Origin: Variovorax brevis
GTDB lineage: Bacteria > Pseudomonadota > Gammaproteobacteria > Burkholderiales > Burkholderiaceae_C
NCBI RefSeq assembly: GCF_030317105.1
Contig: NZ_JASZYG010000013.1
Span: forward strand, 99,739-163,738
Direction: 5' to 3'
DNA: 64,000 bases
Positions within the stretch are counted from its first letter, which is position 1; each line of letters opens with the position of its first letter. The notes below the pieces were generated by a model. The model was given only the letters and a program-made list of their open reading frames with translations, ran no database searches and was not told where the DNA came from. The translations under genes and the position numbers were made by a program. This document shows, piece by piece, positions 34,448 through 43,433 of the stretch.

Positions 34448-35428
34448 TCAATCGAGGGTGATGTTGTTGTCGTGGGCCACCTTGCCCCACTTCGCGATTT
34501 CGTTCTTGAGATAGACGGCGAATTCCTCCGGGGTCGACCCGACGATGTCGGCTCCCATCGCTGTCAATTTGGCAGCGGTCTCCGGCTGCTTCAGGATGCG
34601 GACGATCTCGCGGTTGAGCCTGGAGACGATCTCCGGGGGCAGGTTGGCCGGACCCATCACGCCACCCCATGAGTTTGCCTCGAAGCTCGGGATGCCGCTT
34701 TCGGCGACGGTCGGCACGGAACCGAGCGCCGAAGACCGCTTCGCACCCGTGACCGCAATGGGCTTCAACAGGCCACTCTTGATTTGCGACATGCCGCCGA
34801 TGACCGTCGGGAATATCACGCTCACATTGCCTGCGATGGTGTCCTGCAGGCCGGGCGCATCTCCCTTGTAGGGGACGTGGACCATCTTGAAGTCGGCCAT
34901 GGACTTCATCATCTCGCCAGCCAAGTGATTGGCAGAGCCGTTGCCGGCAGAGGCGTATGTCAGCTTGTCCGGATGCGCCTTGGCATAGGCGATCAATTCC
35001 TTCATCGAATTCACCGGCATCGAAGGCGCAACGAGCACCACCAGCGGGACGACCGAGGTCAAGGTGATCGGCGTGAAATCCTTGAGGGCGTCGTATGGCA
35101 GCTTGCGATAGATGGCCGGATTGATCGCATTGGGGCCGAGGTTCGCCATGAGAATGGTGTAACCGTCCGGCAAGGCCTTGGCCACGTATTCGAGCGCAAT
35201 CAGCCCGTTGGCGCCAGGTCGGTTCTCGACGATGAAGGATTGGCCCAGCGCCTCGGTGAGCTTGACGCTGAGCAAGCGCGCGGTCACATCCGATGCGCCT
35301 CCGGGCGGATAAGGCACGACGAAGCGGACGGGCTGCCGGGTGGGCCAGGCCTCAGCCAATGCGGCTGCCGAAACGACGAGCGATGCCGCGCAGACGGCTG
35401 TGGCACGCAGGAAAGAAGTGATGCTCAT
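34448..35428 (-). CDS. Bug-family solute-binding protein
   Basis: A 326-residue Bug protein: signal ATAVCAASLVVSAAALAEAW, then PVRFVVPYPPGGASDVTARL, FIVENRPGANGLIALEYVAK, YASAGNGSANHLAGEMMKS and MVHVPYKGDAPGLQDTIAGN. It is the second gene of an operon with the TauD-type dioxygenase, whose stop overlaps its ATG (35425-35428). That suggests uptake of the dioxygenase substrate, a carboxylate or sulfonate-like acid. Confidence 0.9.
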   Translation of the reverse strand: MSITSFLRATAVCAASLVVSAAALAEAWPTRQPVRFVVPYPPGGASDVTARLLSVKLTEALGQSFIVENRPGANGLIALEYVAKALPDGYTILMANLGPNAINPAIYRKLPYDALKDFTPITLTSVVPLVVLVAPSMPVNSMKELIAYAKAHPDKLTYASAGNGSANHLAGEMMKSMADFKMVHVPYKGDAPGLQDTIAGNVSVIFPTVIGGMSQIKSGLLKPIAVTGAKRSSALGSVPTVAESGIPSFEANSWGGVMGPANLPPEIVSRLNREIVRILKQPETAAKLTAMGADIVGSTPEEFAVYLKNEIAKWGKVAHDNNITLD

Positions 35429-36327
35429 AGGACTGCGGATGAGGGCGACGCGTGTGCGCCGATCACCGGCGGAAGGTCGAGCGTTGTCGTCCGGCGCAAC
35501 TCGCGCCGGTACTTCTTGTCGTCAAAGGGACGGGCGCGGTGCATCGTGGTCCTGTTGTCCCAAATGACGAAGTCGTTGACCCGCCATTCGTGTCGATAGA
35601 CGAACTGCGGCTGCGTCGCGTGCTCGCTGAGGTCGCGCAGGATCAGCCGCCCTTCGGGCACCGCCATGCCCACGATGTGCGACGCGTGCGACGCGAGATA
35701 CAACGACCGGCGACCTGTGCGCGGCAGCGTGCGCGCCAAAGGATGCACGGCGCCCTTCAGCTTCTCTCGTTCTTCCTTGGAGAATTCGAAGCCCATCACC
35801 TCGCGCGAGTAAGCGATCGAATGAAAGACCTGCAGCCCGTCGATCGCCGCCTTCGTTTCGGGGTCGAGCGCGTCATACGCGGCGCGCATGTCGGCGAACT
35901 CGGTGTCCGCCCTGACGGGTGGCACGACGCGAGCCGACAACATCGAATAGCGACCGGGCGGATCCTCGAACGAGGCGTCCGTGTGCCACAGGCGATTGCT
36001 GATCGTGCTCATGCGCAGGCGATGGTCAGCAGGAAGGATCTCGCCATCGGCACCGACGTTGGAGATGTCGGTCAACGCTTCGTTGCCGAATCGATTCTTG
36101 CCAAGCACCGCGACGGAGGTCTTGCTGTGCAAGGTGCCATCAAAGCGCTCGGCGAATGCGAGCTGTTCATCGTTCTCGAGCGGCTGGTCGCGAAAGACGA
36201 GGACCGCGTGTTCGTCCATGCCGGCCTGCAGTTGCGCAAGCAAGGAGGGATCGGTGAGATCGCGCAAGGTGATGCCGGTCACCTCGGCGCCCAGAACCGA
36301 GGGTAGTTTTTCGATGCGTAATGCCAT
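35425..36327 (-). CDS. TauD/TfdA-family Fe(II)/2-oxoglutarate dioxygenase
   Basis: The 300-residue enzyme keeps the iron facial triad: H115 and D117 in LWHTDASF and the distal H263 in TTMHRARPFDD, followed by the 2-oxoglutarate-binding arginine in RRELRRTTT. The family hydroxylates taurine, 2,4-dichlorophenoxyacetate and related acids, releasing the side group as an aldehyde or keto acid. It is coupled to the Bug gene downstream (ATGA). The presence of a dedicated binding protein and a LacI regulator suggests a specific scavenging route. Substrate not determinable from sequence. Confidence 0.9.
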   Translation of the reverse strand: MALRIEKLPSVLGAEVTGITLRDLTDPSLLAQLQAGMDEHAVLVFRDQPLENDEQLAFAERFDGTLHSKTSVAVLGKNRFGNEALTDISNVGADGEILPADHRLRMSTISNRLWHTDASFEDPPGRYSMLSARVVPPVRADTEFADMRAAYDALDPETKAAIDGLQVFHSIAYSREVMGFEFSKEEREKLKGAVHPLARTLPRTGRRSLYLASHASHIVGMAVPEGRLILRDLSEHATQPQFVYRHEWRVNDFVIWDNRTTMHRARPFDDKKYRRELRRTTTLDLPPVIGAHASPSSAVL

Positions 36328-36373
36328 GGAGCAAGGCCTTTCAGTGGAACGAAGACGGGACTGCTGCGCGTTT

Positions 36374-36389
36374 ATGAATACGTACTCAT
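36374..36389 (-). promoter_or_regulatory. Candidate LacI-type operator upstream of the tauD-bug operon
   Basis: ATGAATACGTACTCAT is a 16-bp palindrome around a central TACGTA, with one mismatched pair (14 of 16 positions symmetric). It lies 47-62 bases before the tauD start and has the even-length, CG-centred form of LacI-family operators. The LacI gene at 33440 is the only such regulator in the window. Confidence 0.55.
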
Positions 36390-36535
36390 TTTGCCGCTTT
36401 CGGGAAGCAAAGCATCAGGGAATGCCCGCGTTGCTCGCGCCAAGACAAACGACGGACGGGAGTCAGTCGCGTGCATCGCCATCTGAAACGCCCCTGTACG
36501 CCCCGGGCGCTCCTGCATGCGCGAAGGGAGAATAG

Positions 36536-36679
36536 GGCCGACCTTCGTGCCGGCACTCGCGCAGCGCCTCCTTGGCGTGCAGCGCGATCAAGCCGTAGAA
36601 GGTAAGTTCGGGCCGCAAGGTCACTGGGATGAGCATGGACTGTAATTTGAGCGGAATCGGGCGCACCGCCAAGGGCCAG
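36536..36679 (-). repeat. Dispersed ~145-bp repeat, copy 1, with a conserved minus-strand reading frame
   Basis: It aligns to 61230-61376 over its full length at roughly 80 percent identity, with exact blocks such as the 20-mer around CGATCAAGCCGTAG. On the minus strand both copies code for PVTLxPxLTFYGLIALHAKE with ALR, although the DNA differs at many third positions. This looks like a conserved small protein or protein end rather than a non-coding repeat. In this copy the frame shifts after about 35 residues. Confidence 0.65.
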
Positions 36680-36689
36680 TTGCCCAAAA

Positions 36690-37980
36690 GTTTTGCAGGC
36701 CAGGTATCGACTGTGCACGGTCACGCCGTGAAAGCCTGCCTGCGTTCGCGGTCTACCCATGACTGCCATGCGTTGAACAAACCGAGGATGGGTTTGATAT
36801 CAAGCGCCTTTACCGACGGGTGCGAATCGAGCGCAGCTGCTAGGCCCGAAATCGCGCGATCGATCGCGCAACTGTCGGACCTTTCGCCGCGGCCAAGCGC
36901 GGTACGCCGTTTGCCGTCCGCTCGCGACGTGGAGAGGCTGCAAGCCGATAAGCCGGACGCTCAGGTCGTCGCTGATGGAGCCCCTGTTCGACTGCGACGC
37001 GTTTGGCAAGCACTTGTTGAGCGATCAGTCCGCGATCGAACGATAGCGCTTGAACAACCCGTCGAACACGCTATCGGCGCCAGAACCACAGCGCTGCAGG
37101 GGAATCTTGGCGATGCGCTGGTACGGGGCGATGTTCGGGATCTTGGTCGCCGACAACACACCTCGTCAAAAAACAGAGCGTCTTGCCGGCAGACCCCTGT
37201 TGTCAGCCAAGGGCAGCCTGCGCTTCGAAGGCGGATGGAACAAGAAGGCGCTGATCGCACTGGCACCGCCGAGGGCGCGTTCGACCGGCCCGTCGCTGGC
37301 GCGCGCGTCGGGCCTCATGTTCAACGGCGGCGACTGGGGCTGGCTCGTCGGCGCGGGGGCGATCCTCCATGCCGCGGTCAATCGGGTGGGCATGCCGACG
37401 ATGGCCGCTTACGCCAGGGCCTGAAGATCATCAAAGCCGGACGGTGCAAGGCGGTTGACTCTTTGCAGCGAGGATCAGTCGATGGGTCTGAAAAGTTCCG
37501 ACTGCCGCTGGCCGTGATTGTGCTTGTGACGTTTCATCCGCGGGAGCAGTCTTTGGGGAGATACCAAGGCGTCGGTTGGCTGACGCGTTGCGTGCTCAAG
37601 CGACGCACCCGGTCGATCGCCCTCGCGGCGATCGAATGGCATGTCTCGCTGCGCCTCCAATCAGATCTCCATTTGCTCGGAAATCTCCCGCGCGTCGTCC
37701 ACTTCGCGATCCCCAGGTATTTCACCGTCAACTCCAGCCTATGGACTGATGTCCCTAGTGCAGAATGTCTTTAGCCGAGCGGCTGCGGCGCGCAGTCGTT
37801 GTTTCGAGAGGACGCGCCTCGCGCGACACGGCCTCAGGACAGGTGTTGAACAAGCCTCCATGGAGGAAACCGCGGAATGCACCTGTTGACGCCGGGAAGG
37901 CTACCAACCTACCCACGACACCTTCACTGATCGCCCAAATCTGGCCTCCGATTTTGGCCGCTCCCCAAAGCATTTGGTCG
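36690..37980. other. 1.3-kb stretch without a recognised gene
   Basis: A 381-codon plus-strand ORF spans much of it (36629-37774) but has no family motif, is rich in Arg/Val/Ala and changes character along its length, as chance ORFs do in this composition. Short pieces (for example GGDWGWLVGAGAILHAAVNR near 37350) look gene-like and may be remnants. Treated as a scar region. Confidence 0.4.
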
Positions 37981-37986
37981 CCTTGA

Positions 37987-38328
37987 CTATGGCTTTCCGA
38001 TCAGGGCGATCGCCTTGGCCCTCACTTCTGACAGTTCCGGTGCCGAGGCAGTTCCTTTGCGGGTGACCCTGCGCACGACCCAATCAAGACTCTTCACCTG
38101 ATCGGCCAGCGCCGCGCCAGCTCTCGCTCCAGCAATCAGCACCTCAAAGGGGTAGCCCTTAACCTGTGTTGTCATCGGACAGCACAGCATCAGCCCGGTC
38201 TTCGCGTTGTATGCTGAGGGACTCAGCACCAACGCCGGCCGATGGCCGGCCTGTTCATGCCCGGCCTGAGGGTCAACATGCAACCAGACGATATCCCCAG
38301 CCTCCGGGACATAGCGACGGACCATCAA
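37987..38328 (-). CDS. mazF: MazF/PemK-family endoribonuclease toxin
   Basis: A 113-residue protein with the MazF fold: YVPEAGDIVWLHVDPQAGHE, QAGHRPALVLSPSAYNAKTG, LMLCCPMTTQVKGYPFEVLI and LADQVKSLDWVVRRVTRKGT. The catalytic arginine (HRPALVLS) and threonine (PMTTQ) are present. It cuts mRNA at short motifs. Its ATG overlaps the mazE stop by four bases (38325-38328). Intact. Confidence 0.92.
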   Translation of the reverse strand: MMVRRYVPEAGDIVWLHVDPQAGHEQAGHRPALVLSPSAYNAKTGLMLCCPMTTQVKGYPFEVLIAGARAGAALADQVKSLDWVVRRVTRKGTASAPELSEVRAKAIALIGKP

Positions 38329-38567
38329 AAGATCTCTTTGCCCACCGCGGCACCGAATACAACCTCCCCGTGCACATTCTCGGGAGTAATTCGAGCAAGC
38401 AATGTTGCAAGTTCGAATTCGCCCGGTCGCACCGGTTCGATCACGATTCGCCCACCTTCTTCGCGCACGTCCACGGTTTCGTCAAGGTGCAGGCGCGCGG
38501 CCGCCATCACAGAGGCCGGAATACGTACCGAGGCACTGTTGCCCCACTTCTTTACCATCACCTGCAC
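38325..38567 (-). CDS. mazE: MazE-family antitoxin (AbrB-type DNA-binding domain)
   Basis: The AbrB/MazE swapped-hairpin domain is VKKWGNSASVRIPASVMAAA, RLHLDETVDVREEGGRIVIE. The acidic tail is LLARITPENVHGEVVFG. Three near-adjacent starts exist; the GTG at 38567 (four bases after GGAGG) or the GTG at 38561 and ATG at 38558 are all possible, and 38567 is used here. The longer reading from 38624 is unlikely because the promoter-like TATAGT lies inside it. It should repress its own promoter through the repeats at 38589-38636. Confidence 0.88.
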   Translation of the reverse strand: MQVMVKKWGNSASVRIPASVMAAARLHLDETVDVREEGGRIVIEPVRPGEFELATLLARITPENVHGEVVFGAAVGKEIF

Positions 38568-38588
38568 TAAGCCTCCGTGTGTAGTCAA

Positions 38589-38636
38589 TGTCGATACTAT
38601 AGCGGCTGGCCGCCTTTGTAGCAACTTTGTCGATAC
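38589..38636 (-). promoter_or_regulatory. mazEF promoter with paired 9-bp direct repeats
   Basis: On the minus strand TTGCTA and TATAGT lie 17 bases apart just upstream of mazE. TGTCGATAC (plus-strand reading) occurs at 38589-38597 and again at 38628-38636, flanking the promoter. Such repeats are a natural MazE or MazEF binding pair. Confidence 0.55.
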
Positions 38637-38639
38637 CCG

Positions 38640-39120
38640 ACACTGGTTCTGCCGCCTCTAATCATCGGAGCATCGGGCGCGCCAGCAATGAAGGGGGTCC
38701 CCCTGCCGGCGCGCTGTTTTCGCCCAGACCTGGACGCCGATCGCCGGAAGTTCGCGCTGAGGGCCGAGCAACGTTGGAAGCGCAGCACGGGTGTCAGTCC
38801 TCGCTAGACGCGCAATTTTTCCGATCGGAACCATCACGTTACTCCTTGTCGAGCATGCGACTGGCATTGCCATTGCGTGAACTCCCGGCGCGAAAGTATC
38901 CCTGCATGCCGGGCGCTTCATCACCCACCCGCATGGCCACCGCGAGTCGGTTCACCTGACCGAGCAGGGGATGCAACTGGCCAATGAACTTGCGGCGAAG
39001 TTCTTCGGGCCGAAAGGATCAGCGCCCGCGCGCGTATAGCTTCGGCAGGCACACCCGGTGCCAGACGGGGAGGCGGGGGTGAGAGGTGGCCCCGGTCGTC
39101 TGAACACGCTTCGACCTGAG
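38640..39120. other. Stretch without an intact gene
   Basis: A plus-strand open segment ending at 39039 reads HPHGHRESVHLTEQGMQLAN and ELAAKFFGPKG, like the last helix and wing of a MarR-type regulator, but no start or helix-turn-helix was found upstream. Otherwise nothing recognised. Confidence 0.35.
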
Positions 39121-39158
39121 ATAAGTGGATTGGCGGCAGGTTTGATCTAGCCTTCCAG

Positions 39159-39416
39159 GTGAAAGCGGTCCGTCTCGACGATTTCATCCGTGAGATGCGC
39201 CAAAACGCGAAGAGCTCTCTTCAACTGGAAGCGGGATGTCGATACTTCGACGTCTGCGTCACCCAGAAAGATGGCCGCAAGGTATTTCTGTACGAACTCT
39301 ACGACGACCGCGAAGCATTCGATCGTCACTTGGCAAGCGAGCATTTCCTTTCGTTCAATCAACTCACTGCACACTGGATCGAATCCAGGGATGTGCAGGA
39401 GTACATTCGCCGCTGA
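39159..39416 (+). CDS. Antibiotic biosynthesis monooxygenase (ABM)-domain protein, possibly N-terminally truncated
   Basis: The 85-residue product (GTG start) reads VRLDDFIREMRQNAKSSLQL, EAGCRYFDVCVTQKDGRKVF, LYELYDDREAFDRHLASEHF. This is the ABM ferredoxin-like fold with the CRxFDVC and ELYDDxxAFDxHLxSxHF motifs. Normal members carry about 12 more residues (a first beta strand) before this point. Here the frame continues upstream only to a stop at 39117 without a better start, so the first strand may be partly lost. It may act on a small metabolite or be structural. It lies just upstream of a LysR gene on the same strand. Confidence 0.65.
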   Translation: MKAVRLDDFIREMRQNAKSSLQLEAGCRYFDVCVTQKDGRKVFLYELYDDREAFDRHLASEHFLSFNQLTAHWIESRDVQEYIRR

Positions 39417-39469
39417 ACCACTCGTTGTAGGCAGGTTCTCTGAATATCGACACGGTTTTCAAGGTGACC

Positions 39470-40357
39470 ATGCGCCGCCGAATCGACTCCTACAGCGTCC
39501 GTCTGTTCGTCTCTGCGGCGCGCACTGGATCCATCGTTCGTGCGGCCGAGCTGGAGAACATCGCACCGTCCGCCTTGGGGCGACGCTTGGCCGATCTCGA
39601 GCATGCGTTCGGCACGCCGTTGCTCGTGCGTTCTCCAAAAGGTGTCGCGTTGACGGATGCGGGCAGGCTCGTATTCGCACGCGGCGAGCAAATCGATGCC
39701 GAGCTGCAGGACTTGCTGCGCGAAGTCCAGACGGAAGGTGGCGAGGTGCGTGGCACGGTGCGGCTTTTTGCCAATATGTCGGCCGTCGTCGGGTTCCTTC
39801 CCGAGCGATTGAAGCGGTTCATGGCGCAATACCCCGCAGTAACAGTTGCATTGCACGAAGAGGACACGCGGGACGTGCTTCGCGCGTGTCTGGATGACCG
39901 CGCCGACGTCGGTGTCGGCGTGGCAGTGGCGTTGCCACCTGGGCTCGAGGCCTGGCCTTTTGCGAGCGATCCATTGCAAGTGATCATGCCCGCGGACCAT
40001 GCGCTTGCCAAGCGCAAGAAGATTACCTTTTCGCTGGCTCTGGAGCACAAACTTGTGGGTGTCCACGCCGGCGGCGCGTTGGATCGATTGCTTGCCGAGC
40101 GCGCGGCGGCACTTGACATGCAATTCGACCCGGCGGTTTCGGTCAGCAGCTTCGACGCGGTGTGTCGCATGGTCCAGGCAGGATTGGGCATCTCGGTGAT
40201 TCCACGGAGCGCTGCGTCTGCCTACGCAGGGTCCGCCCGCTTCGTCAGGCGGCCGCTGGACGAGAGTTGGGCCGACCGGCTTCTCAACGTCTATGCGCTA
40301 CGGAAGAACCCGCAGCCGCGTGTGGTGAGCGCACTGATCCAAAGCCTCTTAGGGTAA
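39470..40357 (+). CDS. LysR-family transcriptional regulator
   Basis: A 295-residue LysR: helix-turn-helix at 1-60 (YSVRLFVSAARTGSIVRAAE, LENIAPSALGRRLADLEHAF, GTPLLVRSPKGVALTDAGR) and a substrate-binding domain of type 2 periplasmic fold (GTVRLFANMSAVVGFLPERL). A GTG at 39464 would add two residues. It is followed on the same strand by the aconitase-family gene, so it may control the 40.4-44.4 kb operon. It resembles the LysR at 49579 (RLxANMSAxxxFLPExLxxF), so the two are probably paralogues. Confidence 0.9.
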   Translation: MRRRIDSYSVRLFVSAARTGSIVRAAELENIAPSALGRRLADLEHAFGTPLLVRSPKGVALTDAGRLVFARGEQIDAELQDLLREVQTEGGEVRGTVRLFANMSAVVGFLPERLKRFMAQYPAVTVALHEEDTRDVLRACLDDRADVGVGVAVALPPGLEAWPFASDPLQVIMPADHALAKRKKITFSLALEHKLVGVHAGGALDRLLAERAAALDMQFDPAVSVSSFDAVCRMVQAGLGISVIPRSAASAYAGSARFVRRPLDESWADRLLNVYALRKNPQPRVVSALIQSLLG

Positions 40358-40437
40358 TTGCGGATCACGCGCCTCGCGTGATCCCCTGTGCCATCTGAGC
40401 GCTTTTCGCAGCGTTCAAGCGGCGCAATGATCGCGCC

Positions 40438-42432
40438 ATGCCAGCCCAAACGCCAGCGGCCATCCCCTCGACGCTGACCTTCGCCCCGCGCGTCTTGTTC
40501 CTCGCCCAATCGCCAGCGCAGGTAGCGCGCGCTTTGAGCGGCCAGATCGTCAGTCTGGTTCAGGCAGCGCCGCTGCGCGACGACGTGTCGACCGACGAAA
40601 TCACGCCGCTTCCGATCCTCACGCACTACGACGACAAGCTCGGCCGCTACCCGTACACCGGGTTCAGGGCAGAGGGCGAGGCACCGATCGGCACCGACGC
40701 GATTCGCCAGGCCGGCATCGAGGTTGTTGTGGCTGGCAAGCGGTACGGAAAAGGCTCTTCGCGCGAGCACAGCCCTGCTGCGGAGAAACTGGCGGGCGTG
40801 CGGCTTGTGATTGCCGAGAGCTTCGAGCGAATCTATCGCCAGAACGCGGACAACATCGGCCTGTACACCTCCACCGATTTCGGACTGGTCGAACGCATTG
40901 CAGCCGGTGAGGCGATTCCGCTGGAGGATCTGGTTGCTGGCCGCGATTCACTGGCGGCCGCAATTCTGAAGAACGGCGGCCTGCTGCGCTTCGGCCAGCG
41001 CTTCATGCGCAAGATCGAACAGGTGGCGGATGTCGATGACGGCCGCCCCCGCACGCTGTTCGAGAAGATCGTCGCCCGGCATGCGCTCGCCACCGAACTG
41101 ACCGCCGCGCACCCCGCAGCGGGCGACGGCGCCTTTGTGCGTGCGGACTGGCGATTCATCCACGAGTACTACACCGGAATGGCTGCGCACATGTTGCACG
41201 CCACTTTCGGAGAGCCATTGGCTTTGCACGATCCCGCCTCGATCGTGGTGTTCGAGGACCACACCTCCTATGTGGAGGAAAGCCCGGCCCACCTTCGCGG
41301 GGGGCTGGTTCCCAACGTCCATCGCATGGTTGAAGCGCAGCGCGAATTTGCCTCGCGCTACAAATTGCGTTCGCACCGTACCCTGACCGAGGCTGAGGCG
41401 GCGAATGACGACGGGAGCAATGTGGCCGGCATCTCGCACGCGATGATGGCCGAGCACTACGCGTTGCCGGGGCAATTGCTGGTCGGGACAGACTCCCACA
41501 CGCCACACAGCGGAGCGCTGGGGTGCGTCGCATTTGGAGTCGGAACCACCGACATGGCCAACGCGTTCATGACCGGCGCGGTGCGACTGACCGTTCCACA
41601 ATCGCTTCGCGTCGTGCTGAATGGCCAGATTCCAGTGGGGGTGACCGCCAAGGACGTGGTCCTGCACCTGCTGGCGCAACCTGCGATTCGCGCCGGTGTG
41701 GGGCTTGGGAAGGTGTTCGAGTTTTGCGGCGACGCCATCGCGCAGCTATCCACCGACGAGCGCGCCACGCTGACCAACATGACAGCCGAGCTCGGAGGCT
41801 TCACCGGCATCGTGGCCCCCGACGCGGAGACCGTTCGGTTCTTGCGCGAGCGGCGCGGCGTCTATTTTGAGCTCGAGCCCTGGATGCGCAGCGATCCGGG
41901 CGCGATGTATGCAGACACCATCCATGTCGATAGCGCCGCGGTGCCGGCGATGGTGGCGTTACCAGGCGACCCGGGCAACGGCATCCCGCTTGCCGATGTC
42001 ACCGACCGCGTGCAGATTGACATCGCCTACGGCGGCTCGTGCACCGCTGGAAAGCGAGAAGACTTCGATCACTATCACGCCGTGCTGCGCTGGGCTGCCG
42101 ATCGCGGACTGAAGGTGGCACCGGGCGTGCAGCTCTTCCTGCAATTCGGAACCACCGCGGTGAGGGACCATTGCATCGAAGCCGGCTACATGGATGCATT
42201 TGAGAAGGTCGGTGCACGATTGCTGCAGCCTTCTTGTGGTGCCTGCGGCAACTGTGGACCGGGCGGCTCGGTCGCCAAGGAGCAGGTCACGGTGAGTGCC
42301 ATCAATCGCAACTTCCCGGGCCGCGGTGGGCCGGGTCAGGTGTGGCTTGCCAGCCCTCCGACCGTCGCGGCCAGTGCCATCGCCGGCCAACTGCTCTCGT
42401 TCGAGGAACTGCAGCAGCGCGAATTCCATTGA
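40438..42432 (+). CDS. Aconitase-superfamily dehydratase with inverted domain order (swivel domain first)
   Basis: A 664-residue protein. Residues 45-190 form the small LeuD-like swivel domain (DDVSTDEITPLPILTHYDD, GKRYGKGSSREHSPAAEKLA). About 230-664 is the LeuC-like catalytic part (LVGTDSHTPHSGALGCVAFG, VGTTDMANAFMTGAVRLTVP). The 4Fe-4S cysteines are present: C535 in YGGSCTAGKRED and C600/C603 in PSCGACGNCGPGG. In ordinary aconitases the swivel domain is C-terminal, and in isopropylmalate isomerases it is a separate subunit; here it is at the N-terminus. The isopropylmalate-dehydrogenase-like gene downstream points to isomerisation then oxidative decarboxylation of a 2- or 3-hydroxy tricarboxylate. 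Confidence 0.85.
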   Translation: MPAQTPAAIPSTLTFAPRVLFLAQSPAQVARALSGQIVSLVQAAPLRDDVSTDEITPLPILTHYDDKLGRYPYTGFRAEGEAPIGTDAIRQAGIEVVVAGKRYGKGSSREHSPAAEKLAGVRLVIAESFERIYRQNADNIGLYTSTDFGLVERIAAGEAIPLEDLVAGRDSLAAAILKNGGLLRFGQRFMRKIEQVADVDDGRPRTLFEKIVARHALATELTAAHPAAGDGAFVRADWRFIHEYYTGMAAHMLHATFGEPLALHDPASIVVFEDHTSYVEESPAHLRGGLVPNVHRMVEAQREFASRYKLRSHRTLTEAEAANDDGSNVAGISHAMMAEHYALPGQLLVGTDSHTPHSGALGCVAFGVGTTDMANAFMTGAVRLTVPQSLRVVLNGQIPVGVTAKDVVLHLLAQPAIRAGVGLGKVFEFCGDAIAQLSTDERATLTNMTAELGGFTGIVAPDAETVRFLRERRGVYFELEPWMRSDPGAMYADTIHVDSAAVPAMVALPGDPGNGIPLADVTDRVQIDIAYGGSCTAGKREDFDHYHAVLRWAADRGLKVAPGVQLFLQFGTTAVRDHCIEAGYMDAFEKVGARLLQPSCGACGNCGPGGSVAKEQVTVSAINRNFPGRGGPGQVWLASPPTVAASAIAGQLLSFEELQQREFH

Positions 42433-42464
42433 CCCCACCGAATCATGCTTGGGAGACCGTTTCC

Positions 42465-43432
42465 ATGAGTTCCCGCCTCTTCTTCCGTCGCGCTGCGACT
42501 TCCCTGCTGGCCGCTGGGGCATTGATCGCACCGATGGCAACGTGGGCCCAATCAGACAAGCCAATCCGGATCATCGTGCCCTTGGCAGCTGGCTCCACGG
42601 TCGATGCTGTTGCACGAGCGATCACGGCAAGGCGACCGGGCATCCGGTCATTGTGGAAAACGTCGTGGGCGCGGGCGGCATCCCGGGTACCTCACAGCTT
42701 GTGAAGGCGCCCAAAGACGGATTGACGCCCGGAATGATTTCCTCTGACCACGTGATCAATCCGGGCATCTACAAGTCCATCCCGTATGACAGCGTCAAGG
42801 ACATCACGCCCATTGCCGTGATCGCGACGCTCCCGCTGGTGCTGGTGGTGAATCCATCGGTTCCCGCGAAAGATGTCAAGGAATTGATCGCCTTGGCCAA
42901 GGCCAAGCCCGGGACGCTGAACTATGGCTCAGCAGGAAATGGCAGCACGCTGCATCTGGCCGCTGAACTCCTGCGCAGCGAGGCAGACATCGACATCAAG
43001 CATGTGCCCTATCGCGGCACTGGACCTCTGATCACCGACTTGATCGGGGGCCAAGTCCAACTTGCATTCGTTTCGATCTCTCAAGTGGCGCCGCAAGTCA
43101 AGGCGGGTCAGTTGCGTGCCCTTGCGGTCTCGACAACGACGCGCTCCACCGCGCTACCAGATGTTCCCACGTTGGCCCAGGCAGGAGTGCCCAAGTACAG
43201 CTTTGATGCGTGGATCTCCATGGTCGCCCCTGGCGGGTTGCCCAAGCCAATTGTCGACAGCTCCTACGCAGCGGTGAAGACGTCGATGGCGTCCCCCGAG
43301 GTCCAACGAATGCTCGAAGGGCAGGGCTTGATGGCCATGAACACGGGACCGGATACCGCCTGCGCATTCTTTCAGGCCAAAATGGTCAAACATCAGAAGC
43401 TTGTCAAGCAGTCCGGTGCCTCGTTGGACTGA
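42465..43432 (+). pseudogene. Bug-family binding protein gene with an internal frame break
   Basis: The start is good: ATG 42465, Tat-like signal FFRRAATSLLAAGALIAPMA and PIRIIVPLAAGSTVDAVARA. At about 42625 the frame breaks and the rest is read one frame over: GKATGHPVIVENVVGAGGIP, YGSAGNGSTLHLAAELLRSE, IKHVPYRGTGPLITDLIGGQ to KQSGASLD. Compared with other Bug proteins about ten bases (SEQL-type residues) are missing at the junction, so it is a small deletion rather than a one-base error. It is preceded by the aconitase-type gene and followed by the dehydrogenase gene at 43434. Confidence 0.8.
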
Positions 43433-43433
43433 C

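Noticed and set aside
36629..37774. 381-codon plus-strand ORF
   Set aside because: No recognisable domain, starts inside a dispersed repeat, and composition changes along its length; treated as chance.
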